From Panacagrimonas sp963975245 (GTDB taxonomy: Bacteria > Pseudomonadota > Gammaproteobacteria > Nevskiales > Nevskiaceae), in contig CAXBFJ010000010.1 of NCBI GenBank assembly GCA_963975245.1, positions 62,001 to 126,000 on the forward strand: a DNA stretch of 64,000 nt, given 5' to 3'. The notes under the pieces were generated by a model, which ran no database searches, was not told the DNA's origin, and worked only from the letters and a program-made list of their open reading frames with translations. Positions 51,970 through 60,869 of this stretch are shown piece after piece; position 1 is the first letter of the stretch, and the number at the start of each line of letters is the position of its first letter. The translations under genes were made by a program, and so were the position numbers.

Positions 51970-53091
51970 ATGCTCTATCACCTGGCCATGTGGCTCAAAG
52001 ACTCGTTCAGTGGCTTGAACCTGTTTAGCTATCTCACCTTCCGCGCCATCCTCGGCGTGCTGACCGCTCTGGTGGTGTCGCTGTTCAGCGGGCCGTGGAT
52101 GATCCGCAAGCTGACGGACTTCAAGTTCGGTCAGGTTGTTCGTGAACTCGGGCCGAAATCGCATCAGGCCAAGACCGGCACGCCAACTATGGGCGGTGTG
52201 CTGATTCTGCTGGCCATCAGTATCTCGACGCTGGCGTGGTCAGATCTGAGCAATCGCTTTGTCTGGTTTGCCCTGCTGGTAACGCTGGCGTTCGGCACCG
52301 TCGGCTTTGCCGACGACTTCATCAAGATTCGCTATCGACGCAACCTGGGCCTGACGGCCGTCCAGAAATATTTCTGGTTGTCGCTCGCAGGCTTTGGCGT
52401 GTCCACCCTGATCTACATGACCGCGCCCAATGCACCGATTGGGCAGATGTTCACCGACGGCCACGCCTCCATTGAAACCGCGCTGATCGTGCCTTTCTTC
52501 AAGGACGTAGCGATTCAGCTCGGCATCTTCTTCATTCCCTGGTCTTACCTGGTCATCGTTGGCAGCAGCAATGCGGTCAACCTCACAGACGGACTGGATG
52601 GTCTGGCGATCATGCCCTGCGTGCTGGTGGCATCTGCGTTGGCCGTTTTTGCCTACGTCACCGGCAACATCAAGATCGCAGGCTATCTGGGTATTCCCTA
52701 CATTCCAGGTGTTGGTGAGCTGGCGATTTTCTGCACCGCCATTGCAGGCGCAGGGCTGGGCTTTCTCTGGTTCAACGCCTATCCCGCACAGGTGTTCATG
52801 GGCGATGTCGGCGCGCTGGGCCTGGGCGCTGCATTGGGCGTGGTGGCGGTGCTGGTTCGTCAGGAACTGGTCCTGCTCATCATGGGCGGTGTCTTTGTTG
52901 CAGAGACCTTGTCGGTGATGCTGCAGGTGGGATATTTCAAATACAGCGGCGGCAAACGCATTCTGCGCATGGCGCCCCTGCACCACCACTACGAACTCAA
53001 GGGCTGGCCCGAGCCCAAGATCATCGTGCGCTTCTGGATCATCACCCTGATTCTGGTGCTGATCGGCCTGTCGACCCTGAAGGTGCGGTGA
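51970..53091 (+). CDS. mraY: Phospho-MurNAc-pentapeptide translocase (lipid I synthase)
   Basis: 373 residues with ten membrane segments. GTPTMGGVLIL, FADDFIKIRY, NLTDGLDGLAI and PLHHHYELKGWPEPKI are the conserved cytoplasmic loops that bind Mg2+ and UDP-MurNAc-pentapeptide. It makes lipid I on undecaprenyl phosphate. The ATG at 51970 is chosen; the open frame to 51940 overlaps murF. Confidence 0.97.
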   Translation: MLYHLAMWLKDSFSGLNLFSYLTFRAILGVLTALVVSLFSGPWMIRKLTDFKFGQVVRELGPKSHQAKTGTPTMGGVLILLAISISTLAWSDLSNRFVWFALLVTLAFGTVGFADDFIKIRYRRNLGLTAVQKYFWLSLAGFGVSTLIYMTAPNAPIGQMFTDGHASIETALIVPFFKDVAIQLGIFFIPWSYLVIVGSSNAVNLTDGLDGLAIMPCVLVASALAVFAYVTGNIKIAGYLGIPYIPGVGELAIFCTAIAGAGLGFLWFNAYPAQVFMGDVGALGLGAALGVVAVLVRQELVLLIMGGVFVAETLSVMLQVGYFKYSGGKRILRMAPLHHHYELKGWPEPKIIVRFWIITLILVLIGLSTLKVR

Positions 53092-54473
53092 TGACCAGGT
53101 TCGCAAATCGATACGCCGCGCAACGCATGCTGATCGTGGGATTGGGTGCGTCAGGTGCATCGGCCCTGCGTTATCTGGTGCGCGAGGGCGCTGATGTCGT
53201 GGTGACCGATTCCCGCGCCAAGCCGCCGGGCATCGACGCGCTGCGCACTCAGTTTCCACAGGTTCAGTTCTGCCTCGGCGCATTCGCAGCGCCATCGTCG
53301 CTGGCGCAGTTTCACGAGGCCATCATCTCTCCCGGCGTATCCCTCGATGAGCCGTTCGTTCGCCAGCTCGCCGATGCAGGTGTCTCGCTGATTGGCGATA
53401 TCGAGCTGTTCGTGCGCGCGGTGCAGGAGTCATCAAAGGGTGATTCAAAGTGTGGTTCAGAGAAGCCCGCGATCGTTGCCATTACCGGCAGTAATGGAAA
53501 GAGCACCGTCACGACCCTGGTTGGCGACATGGCGCGCGCAGCGGGTCGCAAGGTCGCGGTGGGCGGCAATCTGGGCGCGACTGCGCTCGATCTGCTGTCC
53601 GATGACGTCGATCTCTATGTGCTGGAGCTGTCGAGCTTCCAGCTTGAGACCACACACAGCATGCGTTGCACTGCTGCGGCCTACTTGAACCTGTCTGAAG
53701 ATCACCTTGATCGACATGGCGACATGGCCAACTACGGGCGCATCAAATCACGCATCTATGCATTCGCCGGCACTGCGGTATTCAATCGAGACGACGGCGC
53801 CACGCAACAGGGTATTGATCGCGCCAGTACCCGCATCAGTTTCGGGCTGCACGCTGACGCAGCGGCGTATTGCCTGCGCCACATCGGCGACGAAGTCTGG
53901 CTGTGCAAAGGTGACGAAGGCGTATGCCCACGCTCGGTTCTGAAACTTCCGGGGCAACACAATCTGGTCAATGCGCTGGCGGCGCTGGCGCTGGCCGAGG
54001 CCGTGGGTATTGATCGCGAAGCCTGCGTGCAGGCGCTGTCCGCGTTCACCGGCCTGCCGCACCGCTGCGAGTTTGTTGCGCAGCGCAAGGGCGTGACCTG
54101 GCTTAATGATTCCAAGGGCACGAATGTCGGTTCAAGTCTGGCTGCGCTCAATGGCCTTGACGGGCAGATCGTGTGGCTCGGCGGTGGGCAGGGCAAAGGT
54201 CAGGATTTCAGGCCGCTGCGCGCGCCTCTGGCGCGCAAGGGTCGTGCGGCACTGCTCTTTGGCGAAGACGCGTCAGCAATCGAGCATGCCCTGCTCGGCG
54301 CGGTGCCGATCTTTCGCAGGCAGAACATGCTCGAAGCCCTGAGCACGGCGCAAACACTCGCACGCGAGGGAGACACTGTTCTGCTGTCACCGGCATGTGC
54401 CAGTCTGGATCAGTTCAGCAATTACATTGAGCGCGGCGAGACGTTTCGCGCCTGGGTCGAGGCGCAGGCATGA
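53091..54473 (+). CDS. murD: UDP-MurNAc-L-Ala--D-Glu ligase
   Basis: 460 residues: a Rossmann-type start (LIVGLGASGASALRYL), ATP loop ITGSNGKSTVTTL, GGNLGATALDLL, LELSSFQLETT and LNLSEDHLDRHG, all MurD-type. LNDSKGTNVGSSLAAL and LSPACASLDQF close the third domain. It adds D-Glu to UDP-MurNAc-L-Ala. ATG 53091 shares one base with the mraY stop; a GTG directly before it (53088) is also possible. Confidence 0.97.
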   Translation: MTRFANRYAAQRMLIVGLGASGASALRYLVREGADVVVTDSRAKPPGIDALRTQFPQVQFCLGAFAAPSSLAQFHEAIISPGVSLDEPFVRQLADAGVSLIGDIELFVRAVQESSKGDSKCGSEKPAIVAITGSNGKSTVTTLVGDMARAAGRKVAVGGNLGATALDLLSDDVDLYVLELSSFQLETTHSMRCTAAAYLNLSEDHLDRHGDMANYGRIKSRIYAFAGTAVFNRDDGATQQGIDRASTRISFGLHADAAAYCLRHIGDEVWLCKGDEGVCPRSVLKLPGQHNLVNALAALALAEAVGIDREACVQALSAFTGLPHRCEFVAQRKGVTWLNDSKGTNVGSSLAALNGLDGQIVWLGGGQGKGQDFRPLRAPLARKGRAALLFGEDASAIEHALLGAVPIFRRQNMLEALSTAQTLAREGDTVLLSPACASLDQFSNYIERGETFRAWVEAQA

Positions 54474-55660
54474 CCTTCACCATGCCACGTTGGAGTTCCC
54501 AGCCGCAGCAGATGACCCTGCCGCTGCCGCGTGCGCGGGTCGGGCTTGATCCCTGGCTGTGTGCGGCGGCCGCTGCGGTGCTCGCCTGGGGCTTGATCAT
54601 GGTGGCGTCGGCTTCGGTTGCGCAGGCGCAGCGTGCGGCGGGCGAGCCCTTCTATTTCTTCTATCGCCAGCTGGCCTTCATCGGCATTGGTGGCTTGGCG
54701 GGATGGGCTGCGTTCTTGGTGCCCATGCATGTGTGGGAGCGCAAGAGCGGGTTGCTTGCCGTACTGGGCCTGATTCTTCTGGTGGTGGTGCTGATCCCCG
54801 GCATCGGGGTCAAGGTGAACCACGCACGTCGCTGGATTGATCTGGAAGTGATTCGCATCCAGGCCTCGGAGCCTGCGCGTCTGGCCTTGATCATGTATCT
54901 GGCCGGCTACATCGTGCGCCGACAGACGCAGTTGCAGAACACGCTCACCGGCCTGCTGGTACCGCTGTGCCCCTTGATGGCCGCCGCTGTATTGCTACTG
55001 ATGGAACCGGATTTCGGTGCAACCGCGATTCTCATCGCCGTGGCCTTCATCATGTTGTTCCTCGGCGGCGCACGCATCCTGTTTCTGGGCGGCATGGTCA
55101 CACTGGCCGCTGCACTGCTAAGCCTGATTGCCGTGGCGGAGGCTTATCGCGTGCGACGGTTGATGAACTTCACCAATCCGTTTGCCGACATGGAAAACGG
55201 TGGCTGGCAGTTGGCCAATTCCCTGATCGCCATTGGGCGCGGCGAATGGACTGGTGTGGGGCTGGGCAACAGCGTGCAGAAATTGCTCTATCTGCCGGAG
55301 ATGCACACCGATTTCATCTTCGCGATTCTGGCCGAAGAATTCGGCTTGCTGGGTGTGCTGATTCTTATCGCCTTGATGGGCGTCATCGTCTGGCGCGGCT
55401 TTGTCATCGGCGCGAACGCCGAGGCGCTCAACGAGAGATTCAAGGCCTGTCTGGTTTATGGACTGACGGTCTGGCTTGGCTTGCAGTCCCTGATCAACAT
55501 GGGGGTCAACATGGGCGCCTTGCCAACCAAGGGCCTGACCCTGCCCCTGATGAGTTACGGCGGCTCGTCCCTGATCACCGTGCTCATCATGCTGGCGCTG
55601 ATTCTCCGCACGGACTATGAAAACCGACTTGCGACCGAACGGTCCGGGAGGCGGCCATGA
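54470..55660 (+). CDS. ftsW: Lipid II polymerase FtsW
   Basis: 396 residues with ten membrane segments of the SEDS family. The conserved loops include NHARRWIDLEVIRIQASEPA, MEPDFGATAIL, NGGWQLANSLIAIGRGEWTG and, at the end, LPLMSYGGSSL. It polymerises septal glycan strands together with FtsI. The ATG overlaps the murD stop by 4 nt and its own stop overlaps murG. Confidence 0.97.
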   Translation: MTFTMPRWSSQPQQMTLPLPRARVGLDPWLCAAAAAVLAWGLIMVASASVAQAQRAAGEPFYFFYRQLAFIGIGGLAGWAAFLVPMHVWERKSGLLAVLGLILLVVVLIPGIGVKVNHARRWIDLEVIRIQASEPARLALIMYLAGYIVRRQTQLQNTLTGLLVPLCPLMAAAVLLLMEPDFGATAILIAVAFIMLFLGGARILFLGGMVTLAAALLSLIAVAEAYRVRRLMNFTNPFADMENGGWQLANSLIAIGRGEWTGVGLGNSVQKLLYLPEMHTDFIFAILAEEFGLLGVLILIALMGVIVWRGFVIGANAEALNERFKACLVYGLTVWLGLQSLINMGVNMGALPTKGLTLPLMSYGGSSLITVLIMLALILRTDYENRLATERSGRRP

Positions 55661-56754
55661 GCAACTGCGGCGAGCGTCTCAAGTTCATGATAATGGCCGG
55701 TGGTACCGGCGGTCATGTGTTTCCGGCATTGGCTGTGGCCCACGAACTGCGCCGACGGGGACACGAAGTCGTGTGGATGGGCGCGCCGGATTCTTTTGAG
55801 TCCCGCACCGTTCCCGCGCAGGGTTTCGAGATCGAGTTCATCCGCATCACCGGCCTGCGTGGCAAGGGAATCGGCGCCCTGATTGGCGCGCCGCTGCGCT
55901 TGCTGCGGGCGGCTGCACAGGCCTGGTCCATTCTGTCTCGGCGCAGGCCCAATGCGGTTCTGGGCATGGGCGGCTTCGCTTCCGGGCCGGGCGGGCTGGT
56001 CGCCAGACTGCGCAATATTCCTCTGCTTGTTCATGAACAGAATGCAGCGCCGGGACTCACCAATCGGCTGTTGTCGCGCATTGCCCAACACGTGCTCGAA
56101 GCGTTTCCGGGCACCTTCAAGTCTGCACAGACCGTGGGCAATCCCGTGCGGCCCGGATTCGAGGAACTGGAAGATCCGTCGGTACGTGCACAGCACCGCG
56201 CAGGCAAAGCGCTTCATGTGCTGGTCATTGGCGGCAGTCAGGGTGCCCGTGCGCTCAACGAAAGACTGCCGCAGGCACTGGCACTCATGACGCCAGAGGA
56301 GCGACCTCAACTACGCCATCAGGCGGGACGCACGCTTGAAGTCGCGAAACAGACGTATCTGGCGTCCGGTGTTGACGCCGTGATCGAAGCCTTTATCGAA
56401 GACATGCCGGCCGCGTTTGCACAGGCAGATCTCGTGGTTTGCCGCGCCGGCGCGTCGACCATCGCCGAACTTTCCGCCGCCGGTTGCGCCGCACTGCTGG
56501 TGCCGTATCCGTTTGCAGTGGATGATCATCAGACGCGCAACGCGCAGCACCTGACCTCGGTCAATGCCGCGCGCATGATTGCCGAGTCCGAGCTGACCCC
56601 GCAGCGTCTGGCCGATGAACTTCGCGAGCTGCTGTCCGATCGCACGCGCCTGATCGACATGGCACGTGCCGCGCGTTCCAATGCCTGGAACGGTGCAACC
56701 CAAGCCATCGCCGATACCTGCGAGCGCGCTGCACTACGGGGGGCAGCGACATGA
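55657..56754 (+). CDS. murG: UDP-GlcNAc:lipid I GlcNAc transferase
   Basis: 365 residues of the GT28 family: IMAGGTGGHVFPALAVAHEL, LGMGGFASGPGGLVARL, HEQNAAPGLTNRLL, VIGGSQGARALNE and VCRAGASTIAELSAAG. It converts lipid I to lipid II on the cytoplasmic face of the membrane. The ATG overlaps the ftsW stop; its TGA overlaps the murC start. Confidence 0.97.
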   Translation: MSNCGERLKFMIMAGGTGGHVFPALAVAHELRRRGHEVVWMGAPDSFESRTVPAQGFEIEFIRITGLRGKGIGALIGAPLRLLRAAAQAWSILSRRRPNAVLGMGGFASGPGGLVARLRNIPLLVHEQNAAPGLTNRLLSRIAQHVLEAFPGTFKSAQTVGNPVRPGFEELEDPSVRAQHRAGKALHVLVIGGSQGARALNERLPQALALMTPEERPQLRHQAGRTLEVAKQTYLASGVDAVIEAFIEDMPAAFAQADLVVCRAGASTIAELSAAGCAALLVPYPFAVDDHQTRNAQHLTSVNAARMIAESELTPQRLADELRELLSDRTRLIDMARAARSNAWNGATQAIADTCERAALRGAAT

Positions 56755-58166
56755 TGACGCTCCCAGCAGGTAACGTCGCCATGCGACGCGTCAAACGCAT
56801 CCACATGCTCGGCATTGGCGGCATTGGCATGGCCGGTATTGCCGAGGTGTTGCTCAATCTGGGTTACACCGTTTCCGGCACCGACCTCAAGAAGAGTGCA
56901 GCAACCGCGCGCCTTGAACAGCTGGGTGCGCAGGTCATGTTCGGGCACGCCGCATCCAATGCCGAAGGTGCGGATGTGATTGTCGTCTCCACTGCGGTCA
57001 AGGCCGGCAACCCGGAACTGGAATATGCGCGCGAGATGCGTATTCCCATCGTGCGCCGCGCCGAGATGCTGGCTGAACTGATGCGTTTTCGTCACGGCAT
57101 TGCCATCGCCGGTACGCACGGCAAGACCAGCACAACCAGCCTAGTTGCAGCGGTGCTCGCGGAGGGCGGCTTGGATCCAACCTTCGTGGTGGGCGGCCGC
57201 GTGAAGAGTGCAGACACCAATGCACGACTGGGTGAGGGCGCTTATCTGGTGGCGGAGGCCGACGAAAGTGATGCGTCCTTCCTGCACCTGAACCCGATGA
57301 TTGCGGCGGTGACCAATGTCGACGCGGATCACCTGGAAACCTATGGCGGTGATTTCGAGAAGCTGAAGGACACCTTCGTCGAGTTTCTGCATCGCCTGCC
57401 TTTCTATGGCCTCGCGGTGCTGTGCATTGATGACCCGGTGTTGCGTGACCTGATTTCCAGAGTCGGACGGCCGGTGCTGACCTATGGCCTTTCCGACCAA
57501 GCCGATGTGCGCGCTGAAAATGTTGTTGCCAACGGACAGGGCCATGATTTTGATGTGGTCTGGCGCGATGGCACCCGGGCGGCGCTACATCTGAATCTGC
57601 CGGGTCTACATAACGTGCTCAATGCGCTGGCCGCAGTGAGCATTGCACGCGAACTGGGCGTGAGCCTCTCCAGTATCGGCAAGGCCTTGCAGGAGTTCCA
57701 GGGCATTGACCGGCGCTGCGAAGCACACGGCTGGGTGCAGGTCGATAAGGCACGCGTGTGGCTGGTCGATGACTATGGGCATCACCCGCGTGAACTGGCG
57801 GCAACGTTCCAGGCCATGCGCGCGGCCCATCCGGACAAGCGACTGGTCGTCGCCTTTCAGCCGCATCGTTTTACGCGCACCCGCGATCTGTTCGACGACT
57901 TCTGCGAAGTGCTCTCTAGTGTTGATGCGCTGCTGCTGCTCGAAGTCTATCCGGCAGGCGAATCGGCCATTGCCGGGGCTGATGCACGCAGCCTTGCGCG
58001 CGGCATCCGTGCCCGTGGAAAAGTGGAGCCGGTCTATGTCTCCGCCGTTTCAGAGCTGGTTGCAGCCAGCCGAGGGGTGCTTGAGAACGACGATCTGCTG
58101 CTGACAATTGGTGCCGGAGACGTGGGCGGCGCAGCTGCCATGTTCATGCGCGGAGACGATGCATGA
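56751..58166 (+). CDS. murC: UDP-MurNAc--L-Ala ligase
   Basis: 471 residues: HMLGIGGIGMAGIAEVLLN, ATP loop AGTHGKTSTTSLV, VAEADESDASFLHL and DDYGHHPRELAATFQAMR are MurC signatures. It adds the first amino acid to UDP-MurNAc. The frame starts ATGATG at 56751; a later ATG at 56781 (MRRVKRIHML) is also possible. It is followed by murB with a 4-nt overlap, so the MurB-MurC order is inverted relative to the pathway but usual for this cluster. Confidence 0.97.
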   Translation: MMTLPAGNVAMRRVKRIHMLGIGGIGMAGIAEVLLNLGYTVSGTDLKKSAATARLEQLGAQVMFGHAASNAEGADVIVVSTAVKAGNPELEYAREMRIPIVRRAEMLAELMRFRHGIAIAGTHGKTSTTSLVAAVLAEGGLDPTFVVGGRVKSADTNARLGEGAYLVAEADESDASFLHLNPMIAAVTNVDADHLETYGGDFEKLKDTFVEFLHRLPFYGLAVLCIDDPVLRDLISRVGRPVLTYGLSDQADVRAENVVANGQGHDFDVVWRDGTRAALHLNLPGLHNVLNALAAVSIARELGVSLSSIGKALQEFQGIDRRCEAHGWVQVDKARVWLVDDYGHHPRELAATFQAMRAAHPDKRLVVAFQPHRFTRTRDLFDDFCEVLSSVDALLLLEVYPAGESAIAGADARSLARGIRARGKVEPVYVSAVSELVAASRGVLENDDLLLTIGAGDVGGAAAMFMRGDDA

Positions 58167-59149
58167 ATGCGAGCAAAGACAAGAGTGCGGGAGGAAAGCG
58201 GCGTGGCGCCCAGAAGAAAGTCAGGCGCGCCACTGCACGGCCATCAGTGCCAGTCTCGCGTGGCCTGCAGGTGCCGCGCGGCGTGCTGATCGAGAATGAA
58301 CCCCTGTCCCGGCACACCAGCTGGCGAGTCGGTGGGCCGGCCCTGCATTACTTCGAGCCGGCAGATCGTGATGATCTGGTGGCCTACCTGCGCGGACTTT
58401 CAGAACAGGAGCCGCTGCTCTGGCTTGGCCTAGGCAGCAACTTGCTGGTCCGTGACGGTGGTTGGCCCGGCACCGTGATTTCTCTGCACAAGGCGCTCGA
58501 AGGTCTAGCTGAGGCGGGTCAGCAGGAAATCTATGCCGAAGCAGGCGTTCACTGCGCGCGACTGGCCAAGTTTGCTGGCAGCAAGGCTCGCGCGGGTCTG
58601 GGCTTCATGGCCGGAATTCCCGGAACTGTCGGCGGCGCCCTGGCCATGAACGCAGGTGCCTGGGGTTCTGAGACCTGGCCGCAGGTGTCGGCGGTGGAAG
58701 TGCTTTATCGGGACGGCCGCAGTGCCTGGCTGGATGCCGCCGATTTTCATTCTTCCTATCGGCATGTGGAAACACCGACAGGCTTTGCAGGTTTTCTCGG
58801 CGCGCGTTTTCGTGTCAGTGACGATGCCGATGGCGAGCATGCGCGCATGACGCGGGAATGGCTGGCCCGACGAAAGCAAACCCAGCCGGTCGGGAAGCGC
58901 ACCGCGGGCAGTACCTTCCGCAATCCGAAGGACGATCACGCCGCGCGCTTGATCGAAGATTGCGGACTCAAGGCTTATCGAATTGGCGGTGCCGAGGTGT
59001 CGACCTTGCACGCCAACTTCATCCTCACCGATGACGGCGCACGCGCTGCTGATGTGGAGCGCCTGATCAATCATGTTCGCGGCGTGGTTCTCAAGCAGCG
59101 TGGCGTTGATCTGATTCCTGAAGTGCGCATCGTCGGAGACGCCAAATGA
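58163..59149 (+). CDS. murB: UDP-N-acetylenolpyruvylglucosamine reductase
   Basis: 328 residues: a basic tail of ~35 residues, then SRHTSWRVGGPALHYFEPA, LWLGLGSNLLVRDGGWPG (FAD), GIPGTVGGALAMNAGAWGSE and GSTFRNPKDDHAARLIEDCG, ending in VRGVVLKQRGVDLIPEVRIVG. It is a type II MurB (no extra betaalphabetabeta insert is seen). The basic tail is longer than in E. coli. The ATG overlaps the murC stop. Confidence 0.95.
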   Translation: MNASKDKSAGGKRRGAQKKVRRATARPSVPVSRGLQVPRGVLIENEPLSRHTSWRVGGPALHYFEPADRDDLVAYLRGLSEQEPLLWLGLGSNLLVRDGGWPGTVISLHKALEGLAEAGQQEIYAEAGVHCARLAKFAGSKARAGLGFMAGIPGTVGGALAMNAGAWGSETWPQVSAVEVLYRDGRSAWLDAADFHSSYRHVETPTGFAGFLGARFRVSDDADGEHARMTREWLARRKQTQPVGKRTAGSTFRNPKDDHAARLIEDCGLKAYRIGGAEVSTLHANFILTDDGARAADVERLINHVRGVVLKQRGVDLIPEVRIVGDAK

Positions 59150-60120
59150 GCGCGTCCAGAGTCGTGGTCCAGGATCCGGCCGCTTTCGGCAAGGTGGCCG
59201 TGCTTATGGGTGGGTGGTCAGCCGAACGAGAGGTGTCCCTGTGGAGCGGCAAGGCGGTACTTGAGGCTCTGAAGGCGAGACAGGTGGATGCCCACGGCGT
59301 TGATGCGCAGCGCGACAACCTGCCTTTGCTCAAGCAACAGGGTTTCGCACGGGCATTCAACATCGTGCATGGCACGGGCGGTGAGGACGGTATCTTGCGA
59401 GCGGTCATGGACCTGATCGAGATGCCGTGTACCGGCAGCGGGGTATTGGCCTCGGCGCTGGCCATGGACAAATTACGCACCAAACGGGTGTGGCAGGCCG
59501 AAGGTTTGCCGACCCCGGATTTCCTGCAAGTGAGCGATGAAACCTCCTTGCGTGAAGCCGCCCTCAAGCTGGGTTATCCGCTGATCATCAAGCCCTCGGC
59601 TGAAGGTTCCAGTGTCGGGATCAGCAAAGTTCGCTGCGAGGCAGAGCTGATGCCCGCGTTCGGGCTGGCGCGCGGCGGCAAGATTGGCACTGCGGTTATG
59701 GCGGAACGGTTTATCGACAGTGGCGATCAGCGCGCCGAATACACCGCCGGCGTTCTAGCCAGCCAGAGCCTGCCGATCGTGCGCATTGAGCCCGATGGTG
59801 AGTTTTATGACTACAACGCCAAATACGTTTCTGACAAAACCCAATACCACTGCCCGGCGGGTCTGACGCCAGCCTCTGAAGCCCAGCTGCGGTCACTCTG
59901 TTTGAAGGCATTTAATGCAATCGGTGCCAGCGGTTGGGGGCGAATTGATTTCATGCTGGATAGGCAGGACCGACCCTGGCTGATCGAGGCCAATCTCGTG
60001 CCCGGCATGACGTCTCATTCGCTGGTGCCAATGGCTGCACGCGAAGCAGGCATAAGTTTCCAGAGTCTGTGCTGGAACATCCTTGAAACCTCGATGGCCG
60101 AACCCGGTTCTGCCTCATGA
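59146..60120 (+). CDS. ddl: D-alanine--D-alanine ligase
   Basis: 324 residues of the ATP-grasp fold: VAVLMGGWSAEREVSLWSGK, HGTGGEDGILRAVMDL, PLIIKPSAEGSSVGISKV and WGRIDFMLDRQDRPWLIEAN. It makes the D-Ala-D-Ala that MurF uses. The position between murB and ftsQ is the DdlB position of gammaproteobacteria. Both junctions overlap by 4 nt. Confidence 0.96.
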   Translation: MSASRVVVQDPAAFGKVAVLMGGWSAEREVSLWSGKAVLEALKARQVDAHGVDAQRDNLPLLKQQGFARAFNIVHGTGGEDGILRAVMDLIEMPCTGSGVLASALAMDKLRTKRVWQAEGLPTPDFLQVSDETSLREAALKLGYPLIIKPSAEGSSVGISKVRCEAELMPAFGLARGGKIGTAVMAERFIDSGDQRAEYTAGVLASQSLPIVRIEPDGEFYDYNAKYVSDKTQYHCPAGLTPASEAQLRSLCLKAFNAIGASGWGRIDFMLDRQDRPWLIEANLVPGMTSHSLVPMAAREAGISFQSLCWNILETSMAEPGSAS

Positions 60121-60869
60121 GTGCGAGCATCGCGATGACGTCAAGCGCCAACGGCCAGTTTCAGATTGATGTGTTGCGTAGCCTGGTGGTCGTTCTGCTG
60201 GTGCTGGGCGCGCTCATTGGCCTTTACCTGATGGCACCACTGGAAGCGCCGCTGACCCGGCTAGAGATTCGCGGCAGTTTTGAAAAGCTCCAGCCCCAGG
60301 ATGTGCGCCGTGCTGCTGAAGCCGAGATCGAGGCGGGATTTTTTGCAGCAGATCTTGAGGCCATTCATGACGCAGTCGCCGCATTGCCGTGGGTGGCGCG
60401 TGTCAAGGTTGATCGCAGGTGGCCCGGCGTCGTTGCGCTGCAAGTCTGGGAGCGGCAGGCCGTTGCGCGCTGGAATGAGAAGAGCGTTCTGGATGAGCGG
60501 TCTCAGTCATTCAAGCCGCGTGCCGCAGAGATTCCAACCGGACTGCCACAGCTGGCGGGCCGTGCGGGTCAGGAGACGGAAGTCTTGCAGACCTGGCAGC
60601 GTCTTTCTGCAGCGCTACGCGGTACGCCCTTGGAGCTGGAATCACTAAAGCTGGACGAACGCGGTCAGTGGCAGGCGCGTACACGCAGCGACATCGAATT
60701 GCGATTTGGACAGGCATTGCCGGATGAGCGTCTTCCGGTTTTGCAGAGCGCCGGACTACCGGCACTCGATGGACGCTGGCAGCTGGTCCAGTACATCGAT
60801 CTTCGTTACACAAACGGGTTTGCCGTTGGCTGGAAAGACCAGTCGCAAACCGAGGGAGCAGCACAATGA
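60117..60869 (+). CDS. ftsQ: Cell division protein FtsQ
   Basis: 250 residues: a short cytoplasmic tail, one membrane segment (~20-42), a POTRA domain (LTRLEIRGSFEKLQPQDVRR) and the FtsQ domain with LPWVARVKVDRRWPGVVALQ and WERQAVARWN, ending in a beta strand YIDLRYTNGFAVGWK. It scaffolds FtsB/FtsL at the septum. The ATG overlaps ddl and the stop overlaps ftsA. Confidence 0.94.
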   Translation: MSASIAMTSSANGQFQIDVLRSLVVVLLVLGALIGLYLMAPLEAPLTRLEIRGSFEKLQPQDVRRAAEAEIEAGFFAADLEAIHDAVAALPWVARVKVDRRWPGVVALQVWERQAVARWNEKSVLDERSQSFKPRAAEIPTGLPQLAGRAGQETEVLQTWQRLSAALRGTPLELESLKLDERGQWQARTRSDIELRFGQALPDERLPVLQSAGLPALDGRWQLVQYIDLRYTNGFAVGWKDQSQTEGAAQ

